From an uncultured Acidobacteriia bacterium (GTDB lineage Bacteria > Acidobacteriota > Terriglobia > Bryobacterales > Bryobacteraceae), in contig CAIUOG010000007.1 of assembly GCA_903900705.1 (NCBI GenBank), positions 1 to 37,097 of the forward strand: a stretch of 37,097 nt of DNA. The letters run 5' to 3'. The first letter of the stretch is position 1. Every line of letters begins with the position of its first letter. Below are positions 6,962 through 15,053 of the stretch, piece by piece. Under the pieces are notes generated by a model. That model was not told the origin of the DNA, ran no database searches, and saw only the letters and a list, made by a program, of their open reading frames with translations. The position numbers were made by a program, and so were the translations under genes.

Positions 6962-8144
6962 ACCCGGTCGCAGCTCGCTTGCCCGTGGGCCAGCCGAACC
7001 AGGCGATGGCGGCGAGTATCGTCTGGACGATGACGATCAGGGCTACGCAGCCCGGCCAGCCCCATGCGTCCCAGATCCAGGCCGGGCCGAATGAGCCGCA
7101 GCTGCCGCCCGAATAGTAGAAACTGACGTAAATCCCCACGGCGAGCGCACGGCTATGCTCCGCGACGGTCCCGATGTAGCTGACCGCCGCCGATTGCGCG
7201 ATGAAAACTCCGCAGGAACAAAGCGTCAGTCCGATCAGAATCATCGGAACGGTGGGCGCAAGAGTGATCAGCGCTCCGGCGATCCCCAGTCCCGCCGCGC
7301 CCAGAATCGCAATCCGGTGGCCATGTCGGTCGATCCCTCGTCCAGCCAGTGGTGTCACGACCGCGCCGACCAGGTAAACACAAAAAATTGACCCCAGCCA
7401 TCCTGGCCCCAGCCTGAACGGCGGACCGGCGAGATGAAATGTCACGTACGTGAAAATCGCCACCATCGTGAATAAAACGCAGAAACCCGCTAAATATGTT
7501 GCGAGCAGCCGCCGGTTCCGCAAGTGTGCGAGCGCCGTCGTCAGGAACTCTCCCTGCTCATCCTGAATACGCTTCCGTTTCTCTTCCGGCAGCCCGACCG
7601 CGAGAATCCAGGCAATCCCCAGACTCATCAGGCCCACGATGATGAAGGTCCATCTCCACCCCAGAAACTCACTGACAAAGCCCGCGAGCACGCGCCCACT
7701 GAAGCCGCCCAGGACCGTGCCGCTCACGTAGGAACTGACGGCCGAGGCGGCGCGGTCCGGGGGCCATTCGTCGTTGACATACGCCACCGTGACCGCGAAC
7801 ACACCGGGCGTGGCGAGCCCCTGCAGGAAACGCCAGAAAATCAGCCATTCCAGGCTCCCGGCGGTTGCCCCCAAAAGCGTGGTAAATCCGAGCAGTGCCA
7901 CCGACCACGTAATCACGCGCTTTCGTCCGATTCTGTCGGCAATCTGCCCGGCAAAGGGAGCGGCAATCGCCACACCGAAAGTTGCCGCCGTCACGGTCAG
8001 GCTGACCCGCGCCTTACCTGCGTGAAACAGTGCCGCAAGCAAAGGCAGAATCGGCTGCGTGACGAAGAGATTGAGGAACGCGCAGAATCCGGCGAGGACA
8101 ACGGGCGCTGTTCGGGGCGGACTACTCCGGGTTGGATGAGCCAA
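6954..8144 (-). CDS. Major facilitator superfamily transporter (YnfM-like)
   Basis: A 396-residue protein with about 12 membrane helices. The loop between helices 2 and 3 has the MFS motif GQIADRIGRKRV. A second half-repeat loop (GRGIDRHGHRI) follows helix 8. The central cytoplasmic linker is LPEEKRKRIQDEQGEF. The pattern resembles YnfM/CynX-type drug or small-anion exporters, but the substrate cannot be read. The start is a TTG at 8144 with a weak ribosome site. No downstream start would keep the first helix, so it is retained. The gene is divergent from the S10 peptidase gene, with about 60 bases between the starts. Confidence 0.85.
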   Translation of the reverse strand: MAHPTRSSPPRTAPVVLAGFCAFLNLFVTQPILPLLAALFHAGKARVSLTVTAATFGVAIAAPFAGQIADRIGRKRVITWSVALLGFTTLLGATAGSLEWLIFWRFLQGLATPGVFAVTVAYVNDEWPPDRAASAVSSYVSGTVLGGFSGRVLAGFVSEFLGWRWTFIIVGLMSLGIAWILAVGLPEEKRKRIQDEQGEFLTTALAHLRNRRLLATYLAGFCVLFTMVAIFTYVTFHLAGPPFRLGPGWLGSIFCVYLVGAVVTPLAGRGIDRHGHRIAILGAAGLGIAGALITLAPTVPMILIGLTLCSCGVFIAQSAAVSYIGTVAEHSRALAVGIYVSFYYSGGSCGSFGPAWIWDAWGWPGCVALIVIVQTILAAIAWFGWPTGKRAATGST

Positions 8145-8203
8145 CTGGAATTTTAGCGAATGCCACGAAGCCGCTCGATTGCGGCAGCTGGAAAATAAGC
8201 GGT

Positions 8204-9847
8204 ATGATCGGGCAAATGCTTGCAGCTCCTTTAATCTTTCTAATTCTCGCGCAGCAGACGGCCGCTCCGGCCCCGGCGCAGGGCCGTGGCGCAGCGTCCG
8301 CCCCGGCGGTCCCCGGAAGCGCCATGCCCGCCTCCACTCCCGCGACTCCCGCGGCGGCTCCGGCGGCTGCAGCCCCCCCAGGCGGAAGAGCGGGCCGGGG
8401 CGGTGGCGTTGCCGGACCTGGTCCCGCCATTGGCGGTGAAATCGATGAAACCCCTGTGGTTACGCACCACACCATCAGCGTCGACGGGAAAACTCTGAAT
8501 TACACTGCCACGGTCGGCCAGATGCCGCTCAAGACAGCGGCGGGCGAAACCGAAGCTCATATCTTCTACATGGCGTATACGCTCGATGGCGCCGATCACG
8601 CGAAGCGCCCGGTCACGTTCTGCTTCAATGGCGGGCCTGGTTCCGCCTCTCTCTGGGTTCATATCGGAGGCATGGGTCCGCGCAGCCCGAAGTTGTTGCC
8701 CAACGGCAGCATGCCTCCTCCTCCGTATCAGCTGAAGGACAACCCGTATACCTGGCTTGACAAGACCGATCTGGTCTTTATCGATCCCGTCGGCACCGGT
8801 TACAGCCGCGCAAAATCGATTGAGGTGGCCCGCCGCATGAATGGAGTGCAGGGTGATATTCAGTCGGTCGGCGAGTTCATGCGGATGTATGTTTTGCGCA
8901 ATGCCCGGGAAAGCTCGCCTCTGTTCATCGCCGGCGAAAGCTACGGAACCTTCCGGACCGCCGGACTCGCCGGTTATCTGGTGGACCACGGAATGGCATT
9001 TAACGGCATCGTGCTGATCGGGACTACCCTGAATCTGGAAACCATCTGGAGCCGCAGCGATGACCTGGTCTACCAGCTTGAATTCCCGACCTATGCGGCG
9101 GACGCCTGGTATCACAAGAAAGTCGCGGCTGATCTCCAGAAGAAAGACCTGAAAGCGTTCCTCAAAGATGCCGAGGCCTTCGCCATGGGTGATTATGCGG
9201 CCGCCCTGGCAAAAGGGGATGACCTGACGCCGGCGGAACGGAAAGTGATCGTCGACAAACTGGTGCGCTTTACCGGTCTCGATCCTCGCTATGTCGAAGA
9301 GAGCAATCTTCGCTGGGACGTGTCCCATTACACCCGCCAGTTGCTGCGTGACCGGCGCCAGACCATTGGCCGTTACGACGGCCGGCTGACCGGCGCATCC
9401 GCCATGAATACCGGGGAAACCAGCGAGTACGATCCTTCGAGCACGCTCATCACGCCTCCCTTCGTCACCATGTTCCAGAACTACATTCGCAACGAACTGG
9501 GCTACAAAACCGACATGCTTTATTACACGAGCGGCGGCATTCAGCCCTGGGACTACGCGGTGCAGAATGGATTCGGCGACACCACGGCCATGCTTCGCAG
9601 CGCCATGGTGAAGAATCCCTACATGAAGGTGATGGTGGCGGCCGCCTATTACGATCTGGCCACGCCCTACTATGCGGTGGAATACACCTTCAACCACATG
9701 GGGCTCAGCCCGGAACAGCACAAGAACATCACCTGGGATTTCTACCAGTCGGGCCACATGCTTTACATCGACAGCGATTCCCACGCCAAAATGCGGAAGG
9801 ACTTCTCAGACTTTATCCAGAGTTGTCTGCCGAAAGAATTGCAGTAA
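8204..9847 (+). CDS. Secreted serine carboxypeptidase-like protein (peptidase S10)
   Basis: A 547-residue S10-family protein. A signal peptide (MIGQMLAAPLIFLILAQQ) leads into an Ala/Pro/Gly-rich spacer to about residue 85. The catalytic domain shows FCFNGGPGSASLW (oxyanion hole), DLVFIDPVGTGYSRA, and GESYG with the nucleophile Ser246. Asp484 (YYDLATP) and His518 (SGHMLY) complete the triad. The family cleaves C-terminal residues of peptides and works best at acid pH. A periplasmic or outer-surface location is likely. An upstream ATG at 8132 would run into the MFS start and lacks a signal sequence, so 8204 was preferred. An ATG at 8216 is also possible. A strong terminator follows. Confidence 0.92.
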   Translation: MIGQMLAAPLIFLILAQQTAAPAPAQGRGAASAPAVPGSAMPASTPATPAAAPAAAAPPGGRAGRGGGVAGPGPAIGGEIDETPVVTHHTISVDGKTLNYTATVGQMPLKTAAGETEAHIFYMAYTLDGADHAKRPVTFCFNGGPGSASLWVHIGGMGPRSPKLLPNGSMPPPPYQLKDNPYTWLDKTDLVFIDPVGTGYSRAKSIEVARRMNGVQGDIQSVGEFMRMYVLRNARESSPLFIAGESYGTFRTAGLAGYLVDHGMAFNGIVLIGTTLNLETIWSRSDDLVYQLEFPTYAADAWYHKKVAADLQKKDLKAFLKDAEAFAMGDYAAALAKGDDLTPAERKVIVDKLVRFTGLDPRYVEESNLRWDVSHYTRQLLRDRRQTIGRYDGRLTGASAMNTGETSEYDPSSTLITPPFVTMFQNYIRNELGYKTDMLYYTSGGIQPWDYAVQNGFGDTTAMLRSAMVKNPYMKVMVAAAYYDLATPYYAVEYTFNHMGLSPEQHKNITWDFYQSGHMLYIDSDSHAKMRKDFSDFIQSCLPKELQ

Positions 9848-9855
9848 TAGTAATT

Positions 9856-9895
9856 AAAAAAGGGCGGCGGACCAGAGATGGTCCGCCGCCCTTTT
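9856..9895. terminator. Bidirectional intrinsic terminator
   Basis: GGGCGGCGGACC (9862-9873) pairs perfectly with GGTCCGCCGCCC (9880-9891) around AGAGAT. Six A residues precede the stem and four T residues follow it. It can therefore terminate both the peptidase gene on the plus strand and the zinc-ribbon gene on the minus strand. Confidence 0.93.
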
Positions 9896-9917
9896 CATGT
9901 CTCTAAACCCTTCAGCG

Positions 9918-10805
9918 CTACGGCTGCGGCGCGGTGATCTGAATCTCAGCTGTGGCGTTCTGCCAATCCGGCATTTCATAAGGCTTCAGCTTTGTCTTCA
10001 GCGGCGCGGAGAGTTCCATGGAGGCATTCGGGCCCAGACGGGCGAGGTCGAAGTTAAACGAACCGATGGAATCCTCTTCGGAGCGCGACGTGCTCGCCCA
10101 GAGCATCACGTTGGCGGCCAAGCCGCTGATTTCCGTGCTGGAGTGATTTACCACCACAAATTTGGCGGTCGGTTTCTTATCCTGCGTCGTCATGCGGATT
10201 CCCACCACCTCGACATATTTCTGCAGCGGGTTGCTCACCTTCTGTTGAGAAGGATTGGCGGGATTCTCGAGTCCTGCTTTCTCCTGCGTAGTAGGTTTCG
10301 ACGGCTTCAGGAAGACGAAATAGATAGCTGCGCCGATGCCGAGCAGCACCAGTGCGAAGGCAACGCCGATCATCCAGGCCGGCAGACCCGACTTCGCCGG
10401 CGGCTGTGACCACGCGGCGCCAGCGGGAGGCGGGGGATATTGCGGAGTCTGCTGCCAGGCCGGAGCGGGTGGCGCTACCGGCGGAGCGTATTGCGGCGGC
10501 GGGGGCGGAGGCGCCGGTGCTGCCACGGGGGCAGGCGGGGGCGGAGGCGGTTGCCAGCCCTGCGGTTGCACCGGAGCGGGCGGCTGCCAGGCCTGTGGAG
10601 CGGGTTGTCCCCAGCCCTGAGGGGCGGGCGGCGCCGGTGGAGGGGTTTGCGGTGCCCATCCCTGTGGGGGGGCCTGTTGAGGATAGCCTTGCGGCGGATA
10701 CGCCTGCGCCGCGGGCGGCGCTTCGGGCACACCCGGGCAATATGGACAAACGGTCTTCGAGGGCGGAACATCCTTCCCGCAATTTGGGCAAACCCAGTTA
10801 AACAT
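9918..10805 (-). CDS. Zinc-ribbon, proline/glutamine-rich single-pass membrane protein
   Basis: A 295-residue protein. The N-terminus is a zinc ribbon (CPNCGKDVPPSKTVCPYC). About 120 residues of Pro, Gln and Ala with repeated PQGW/PPAPP follow. A single membrane helix comes next (WMIGVAFALVLLGIGAAIYF), then a roughly 100-residue C-terminal domain (KYVEVVGIRMTTQDKKPTAK, SSTEISGLAANVMLWAST). The C-terminal domain looks like the beta-sandwich found in other acidobacterial envelope proteins. The ribbon and proline tract would lie in the cytoplasm and the last domain outside. Its role is unknown, and no operon partner is seen. Confidence 0.85.
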   Translation of the reverse strand: MFNWVCPNCGKDVPPSKTVCPYCPGVPEAPPAAQAYPPQGYPQQAPPQGWAPQTPPPAPPAPQGWGQPAPQAWQPPAPVQPQGWQPPPPPPAPVAAPAPPPPPPQYAPPVAPPAPAWQQTPQYPPPPAGAAWSQPPAKSGLPAWMIGVAFALVLLGIGAAIYFVFLKPSKPTTQEKAGLENPANPSQQKVSNPLQKYVEVVGIRMTTQDKKPTAKFVVVNHSSTEISGLAANVMLWASTSRSEEDSIGSFNFDLARLGPNASMELSAPLKTKLKPYEMPDWQNATAEIQITAPQP

Positions 10806-10905
10806 TCCTTCTCCACTTTATACGAGAGACGTGTATGCCTAACCCTCGACGCGGCGAGGGCAGCCAGTCCCTGTTTGTGATGCGGTATGTATTAAAACGG
10901 TTCAG

Positions 10906-11547
10906 GTGGCTCTTGCGTTTCACTATCGTTCGGCGCTTGCTTCACAGGCCTCGTCGGCGGCCCGTGTAGCCGTGCTTCCCGGCGCGTGGAACCCGCCGAC
11001 GGTAGCGCATCTTGCCATCGCGCGTGCGGCGCTGGGTTGGGCCGCTGAAGTGATTCTGGTTCTGCCGCGCGTTTTTCCCCATAAGACCCTGGATGGCGCC
11101 GATTTCCGCACCCGTCTCGCCATGCTGCAGGCCCTGGCTGAGGCGGAGTCCGGCCTTTCCGTGGCCACTTCCGAGGGCGGGCTTTATCTGGAAATTGCGC
11201 GGGAGACGGTAGACATTTTCGGCCCTGATGTGGAGATTGGCCTGGTGTGTGGCCGTGACGCCGCCGAGCGGATCACCGCCTGGGATTACGGTCGGCCGGG
11301 TGTTTTCCGAGAGATGCTTTCGCGGCACCCACTGCTGGTCGCCTCCCGTTCGGGCGAATATCTCCCCCCCGCGGAGGATGCGGCGCGGGTGATCCCGCTG
11401 CATTTGCCTGCTTCGTTCAACGAGGTTTCGTCAACGGAAGTTCGAAATCGGATTTTGCTCGCGCGGGAGTGGGAACATCTGGTTCCACGCGACATTCATG
11501 CCATCGCGGCGGAGTGCTATGGGCGAACGCCGATCAGTCCGAAATGA
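10906..11547 (+). CDS. NadD-like nucleotidyltransferase
   Basis: A 213-residue protein of the nicotinate/pantetheine adenylyltransferase superfamily. The first motif is PGAWNPPTVAHLAIA (family form GxFxPxHxGH). The second is EVSSTEVRNRI (family ISSTxIR), which binds the ATP phosphates. KTLDGADFRTRLAMLQAL matches the region after the first strand of NadD. If it is NadD, it would convert nicotinate mononucleotide to deamido-NAD. The first motif has T-V-A-H rather than HxGH, so a different nucleotide substrate is possible. The start is GTG at 10906 with a weak ribosome site. No other NAD gene is nearby. Confidence 0.72.
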   Translation: MALAFHYRSALASQASSAARVAVLPGAWNPPTVAHLAIARAALGWAAEVILVLPRVFPHKTLDGADFRTRLAMLQALAEAESGLSVATSEGGLYLEIARETVDIFGPDVEIGLVCGRDAAERITAWDYGRPGVFREMLSRHPLLVASRSGEYLPPAEDAARVIPLHLPASFNEVSSTEVRNRILLAREWEHLVPRDIHAIAAECYGRTPISPK

Positions 11548-11758
11548 TCACTGTTCCAGTGGCTTTCCCCGGGCCAGGCGCGACGATGGAGAAGCAGAGC
11601 AGCAGACTCAGAATCACCAGAACCATTAACACAAACCCGCTCCAGGTCCTGGGTTCAAAAATCGACTCGTTAGTTTGTTTCACTCGTACGGTCAACGCCG
11701 CCAACGGCGCGAAAGTTGCGGCCCCCGGACTTGAATTTGTGAGTTTCAGTACATGCAC
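11534..11758 (-). CDS. Possible small single-pass membrane protein
   Basis: A 74-codon frame with one clear membrane helix (GFVLMVLVILSLLLCFSIVA) preceded by NESIFEPRTWS and ending GKATGTVIISD. The last 14 bases overlap the 3' end of the NadD-like gene (convergent). The true start may be internal at a GTG or TTG near VRVKQTNE. The helix and surrounding polar caps look protein-like, and nothing else explains this stretch. I do not recognise a family. Confidence 0.45.
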   Translation of the reverse strand: MHVLKLTNSSPGAATFAPLAALTVRVKQTNESIFEPRTWSGFVLMVLVILSLLLCFSIVAPGPGKATGTVIISD

Positions 11759-11816
11759 TTATTTGTCGTTTACGGATTGGGCTTTCAGATGCACACTGGT
11801 ATGAGAGGTCTTTCCA

Positions 11817-12029
11817 TTGAGTGATTTTGTGAGAGCGGCGTGGCCGGTTGCCGCTGTGCTGGGCGGGGCATTGTTGCTCTATCTGTTCCAGCAGTTGATG
11901 CTGAATCGCAGTTGCTGGCGATGCCGAACCCCTTTACTTCCCAACGATGACCGTAAGTATCTGTTGGGTTTCCTGCCGCTGACGCACTGCGACCGCTGTG
12001 GCGCCTGGCGAGGCTCTCTGCTTCGATGA
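11817..12029 (+). CDS. Small membrane protein with zinc ribbon
   Basis: A 70-residue protein starting at TTG. A membrane helix (AAVLGGALLLYLFQQL) is followed by a four-cysteine ribbon: CWRC, then about 23 residues, then CDRC. The stop overlaps the VWFA gene start by ATGA (12026-12029), so the two are translationally coupled. Its function is unknown; the ribbon would face the cytoplasm or periplasm depending on topology. An in-frame GTG a few codons later is an alternative start. Confidence 0.68.
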   Translation: MSDFVRAAWPVAAVLGGALLLYLFQQLMLNRSCWRCRTPLLPNDDRKYLLGFLPLTHCDRCGAWRGSLLR

Positions 12030-12928
12030 ACTTTCTCCGCTGCCTGTTGTTGGCCGGACTTCTGCTGCCGGGGAAGAGCGCCCCTTGTCAGGATCCGGAA
12101 GCCGTCACCTTCCGGTCCGAAGTCTCACTGGTCAGGGTCGACGTGGAGGTACTCGCGGCCGATGGCGCGATTGCGACGGGCCTGCGGAAATCGGACTTCC
12201 GGATCTTTGACCAGGGCACAGAGCAACCGGTTGTCACCGCGAGCTTTGCGCAGGAACCGCTCGATCTGGTCCTGCTTTTCGACCTGTCCGGCCATATGCG
12301 CGGCAAATTATTGGGTGTGGTTCGTGCTGTGGAACTTGGTTTCCATGAACTCAGCAGTGGCGACCGGGTCTGTGTGATGGCCTACGACTCCGCGCCCACA
12401 GAACTGCTTCCCTTCACCCCGGACATGGATGCCGTGAACCAGGCAATCTTCCTGAAAGTGCCGGCTCTGCGCTTTTCGGGGGAGACGGCACTGGACCACG
12501 CGGTGGACGCCGCGGCCTTCCGGCTTCGGGGTGAGCCTGGTTCCTCCCGGCGTCGCGCCGTCCTGCTGGTTTCCGACCGCAGTGCGCCGTCGGCATCGCC
12601 GGTGATCCGGGATCTCTGGCAGTCCGATGCCGTGCTGGGGGAGTTAGTTCTCGGGAAGGCGTCTGGCGAATTTCGCATCCCGGAGCGGGGCGGTAACTCG
12701 CTGGCGGACAGGACGGGTGGCTCCACCGTCATCGCCGGTGAGCCCGGCCGCGCCTTTCAGCAGGCGGTTCGACTGCTGCGCCGCCGATACGCGCTGTTCT
12801 TCGCCATGCCCGCCACCGTGCCGGGTTCGGAACGGTCGCTGGAAGTACGGCTTTCTGATGACGCCCTGCGCCGGTTTCCCGGAGCGAGGGTACGTGCCCG
12901 AACCGGGTATGTGGTCCCGGCTCGATAA
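12026..12928 (+). CDS. VWFA-related secreted protein (TIGR03436 type)
   Basis: A 300-residue protein with a signal peptide (MNFLRCLLLAGLLLPGKSA). The TIGR03436 pattern follows: FRSEVSLVRVDVEVLAADG, LRKSDFRIFDQGTEQPVV, then a von Willebrand A fold. The metal site that normally reads DxSxS is DLSGH (Asp86, Ser88, His90), so metal-dependent adhesion may be weakened. This family is strongly expanded in Acidobacteriota and supports the taxonomic guess. It is probably envelope-associated. The start overlaps the small zinc-ribbon protein gene, and it converges on the next gene with 9 bases between stops. Confidence 0.87.
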   Translation: MNFLRCLLLAGLLLPGKSAPCQDPEAVTFRSEVSLVRVDVEVLAADGAIATGLRKSDFRIFDQGTEQPVVTASFAQEPLDLVLLFDLSGHMRGKLLGVVRAVELGFHELSSGDRVCVMAYDSAPTELLPFTPDMDAVNQAIFLKVPALRFSGETALDHAVDAAAFRLRGEPGSSRRRAVLLVSDRSAPSASPVIRDLWQSDAVLGELVLGKASGEFRIPERGGNSLADRTGGSTVIAGEPGRAFQQAVRLLRRRYALFFAMPATVPGSERSLEVRLSDDALRRFPGARVRARTGYVVPAR

Positions 12929-12937
12929 ATCAGGAGT

Positions 12938-13708
12938 TCACGCGAAGAGTTCGAGGATTTCGTCATTGTCGGCCAGTGCGTTCAGCCGAATCTGGCGGGT
13001 GATGTTTAGTTCTGTCTCAAACGGTCGGCGGCGGAGCCCCGGAATCGGCGGGACGGCCAGTCCGGAGTGGAGCGCGTAGCCTTCGCGCCATCCGGAACGA
13101 ATCGCGCCCCACAGCGTCGCACAGTAGAAATCCTTCGGATCGTGATTTTCCAGCAGACCGAAAGCGGCAAGGTTTTGTCCGGCAGAGCGTTGCAGTCGCC
13201 GGAAACCCTCGAACGCCACCGGGAAAGTCTTTTCCGGCGCATCGCCCGAAACCAGAACCACGGGCCGCGTTCCCACAGGCCTTGGTTGAAACGCGGTATT
13301 GACCTGTTCAGAGAATATGAGAATCCGTTCCTGGTCGCCCGGGCCGAACGGAACGGCGTTCAGCACCACTTCGTGGTCGCCAATGAAGGTTCTGCCGATC
13401 AGAATCGCTTTGGGAAAGATGCCGCTCGATGGAGTTTTCGCCGGAGCGATGCGGAGAAGCAGGGGCTGGCCGTCCACGCCGTCGACACAGATGTAGAACG
13501 CGGACGGGTGTACCGGGTCGCGCTCCAGCGAGCCGTAGTGGGGCGTCATACAGTCGAACGCGATACCACCGGCACGTGACGCAACCCGGGATCGAAAGTC
13601 GTCCGTCAGTGGTTTAGGCTGGGCGCCGCCGGGCTGATTCAGCAAAATCTCCGCCAGTGCGGCTGCGTCGCCCAGCCGGAGCGGAAGATCGAAAAGGACA
13701 GGAGTCAC
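12938..13708 (-). CDS. Conserved-looking cytoplasmic protein of unknown function
   Basis: A 256-residue protein starting at GTG. It has no signal peptide or membrane helix. The sequence is well mixed and globular (GGIAFDCMTPHYGSLERDP, LILIGRTFIGDHEVVLNAVP, VALEGFRRLQRSAGQNL-like segments) and has normal codon use for the window. I recognise no family. It is monocistronic: the preceding minus-strand gene ends with a terminator just upstream. It converges with the VWFA gene. Confidence 0.7.
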   Translation of the reverse strand: MTPVLFDLPLRLGDAAALAEILLNQPGGAQPKPLTDDFRSRVASRAGGIAFDCMTPHYGSLERDPVHPSAFYICVDGVDGQPLLLRIAPAKTPSSGIFPKAILIGRTFIGDHEVVLNAVPFGPGDQERILIFSEQVNTAFQPRPVGTRPVVLVSGDAPEKTFPVAFEGFRRLQRSAGQNLAAFGLLENHDPKDFYCATLWGAIRSGWREGYALHSGLAVPPIPGLRRRPFETELNITRQIRLNALADNDEILELFA

Positions 13709-13723
13709 GTCTTCACTATTCCG

Positions 13724-13742
13724 AAAATGCGCTGCCTGCGCA
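13724..13742 (-). terminator. Short intrinsic terminator on the minus strand
   Basis: Read on the minus strand, TGCGC-AGGCA-GCGCA is followed by TTTT (plus-strand AAAA at 13724-13727). The stem is 5 bp and GC-rich. It lies downstream of the MPN/poly-proline gene and before the next minus-strand gene. Confidence 0.5.
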
Positions 13743-13799
13743 GTGCATCTTCTGGTAATAGTTTACGTCACCATCCGCATATTCGTTACCCCGAACCTG

Positions 13800-15053
13800 C
13801 TACGGGGCTTTAGCCGGAGCAGGGGCCGGAACCGTTGTTGGAATCGTTGCAGGAATCGACGGCGGAGCGGGCGTGGCGGCGGGGGGCGCCGGTTTCGGCT
13901 CGGGCTTCGGTTCCGTTACGGGCTCAAAGAAATTCGCAATTGCCCGGTCAGCCGGGGTTCGCAGTGTTCCGGTGACGCGCAGGGATTTGCGGTCATAGCC
14001 CATGGTCCCGGCCTCCAGAAGTCTCTGATCGAGCGGGAATGTCTGTAGTTCACCTCCGTCATTGACCAGCAGCGTGCCACCGTCCAGGCCCCGGACCGCA
14101 TCGGTATTCCAGCGGAACGTAACATGCCGGTTTGAATCAGAAACGTCGAGCTTCAGGGCAGGGCGGGGCATCCACTGAAAACGGGTTGACCACGCCACGC
14201 CGCTGCCGAGGGCCACCAGGAGCAGCGCCACGAGCCCGAAGACGAGCCAGGGACGCCGGGTGGTCTCCGGCGCGGTCGCGAAGGCAGGGACGGGCCTGGG
14301 AGCGGATTCCGGCACCAGACGCGGTGTGTTCCGCGGGGCCGGGACAGGGGGTGGCAGCTCCGGTTTCGGTTCGGGTTTCGCGACCACTTCCACGGCTGGG
14401 GGCTGAGGAGGCGGTGGAGGAGGCGGTGGAGGTGGTGGTGGAGGTGGTGGAGGCGGAGGCGAGGGGATTTCCGCCACCTTCACCTCTTCTTCGCTCTCTA
14501 TCATTTCCGATGGAGTCACGTCCGATGGAGTCACGACCGCTTCGAGGATCGCGATTTCTCCCGCCGCCACCAGCGACGCGTCCCGGCGCAAAAACAGGGC
14601 GGCGCGCGCATCGTCGACAAGGCTGGGGCGCAGGACAATCAGTACCTGCCACGCTTCGGGGCAGACCGCTTCGAAAAGGGCCGCATCTTCCTCACTAAAT
14701 GTGGCGGTGCCCTTTGTCTTTGAGCAGTAGAATCCCATCACGGTTCCGGCGCTCTGTGACCGCGAAACCTCCCGCGCGGCCTCAATTTCCGCCGGTTCCA
14801 GACGGAATGAAGGGCCCTGCGCGTGGGAGCAGTCCACCGGCAGAAAGTCCAGAATCCGCGTGCGGTCGTGGATGCGGCCCCCGATCAGGAATCCGCCGAT
14901 GCCCATGCCGACGCGCGGAAGCGCCATCAGGCCGTCCATCGCGGCCCGACGGAGCCGATCCATGGCCTCGGCGGAGTATTCCACATCGACCGGAATGCCG
15001 GTCAACGGCCAGGACGTAATTTCCGGAGAGGTAAATGCAGGGGATTCGGACAC
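13800..15053 (-). CDS. Degenerate MPN (JAB)-like protein with poly-proline linker and membrane helix
   Basis: A 417-residue protein starting at GTG. Residues 20-170 look like an MPN/JAB fold: GMGIGGFLIGG, then GFYCSKTKGTATFSEEDAALF, which aligns with the GxxHSHP...SxxD zinc motif. Both histidines are replaced (Cys and Lys), so it is probably not a metalloprotease. A 18-proline run and Pro/Glu-rich linker follow. One membrane helix (WLVFGLVALLLVALGSGVAW, about 290-310) comes next, then a short C-terminal domain ending in another Pro/Ala tail. The start region overlaps the divergent GAF gene by 19 bases. Its role is unknown. Confidence 0.8.
   Translation of the reverse strand: MSESPAFTSPEITSWPLTGIPVDVEYSAEAMDRLRRAAMDGLMALPRVGMGIGGFLIGGRIHDRTRILDFLPVDCSHAQGPSFRLEPAEIEAAREVSRSQSAGTVMGFYCSKTKGTATFSEEDAALFEAVCPEAWQVLIVLRPSLVDDARAALFLRRDASLVAAGEIAILEAVVTPSDVTPSEMIESEEEVKVAEIPSPPPPPPPPPPPPPPPPPPQPPAVEVVAKPEPKPELPPPVPAPRNTPRLVPESAPRPVPAFATAPETTRRPWLVFGLVALLLVALGSGVAWSTRFQWMPRPALKLDVSDSNRHVTFRWNTDAVRGLDGGTLLVNDGGELQTFPLDQRLLEAGTMGYDRKSLRVTGTLRTPADRAIANFFEPVTEPKPEPKPAPPAATPAPPSIPATIPTTVPAPAPAKAP
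14405..14465 (-). repeat. GGT/GGA-rich tract encoding 18 consecutive prolines
   Basis: The plus strand reads as repeated GGAGGCGGT/GGTGGT units, and the minus strand as CCT/CCA/CCG codons. Such a tract is prone to slippage in replication. Changes in steps of three would only change linker length. Confidence 0.8.

Noticed and set aside
8240-9784. A long open frame on the minus strand opposite the S10 peptidase gene
   Set aside because: Its product has no domain, and the peptidase on the plus strand has an intact catalytic triad.
14137-14652. Minus-strand Ser/Arg-rich frame overlapping the poly-proline gene
   Set aside because: It is an out-of-frame reading of the poly-proline gene (serine/threonine-rich shift of the CCA/CCT tract) and has no fold.
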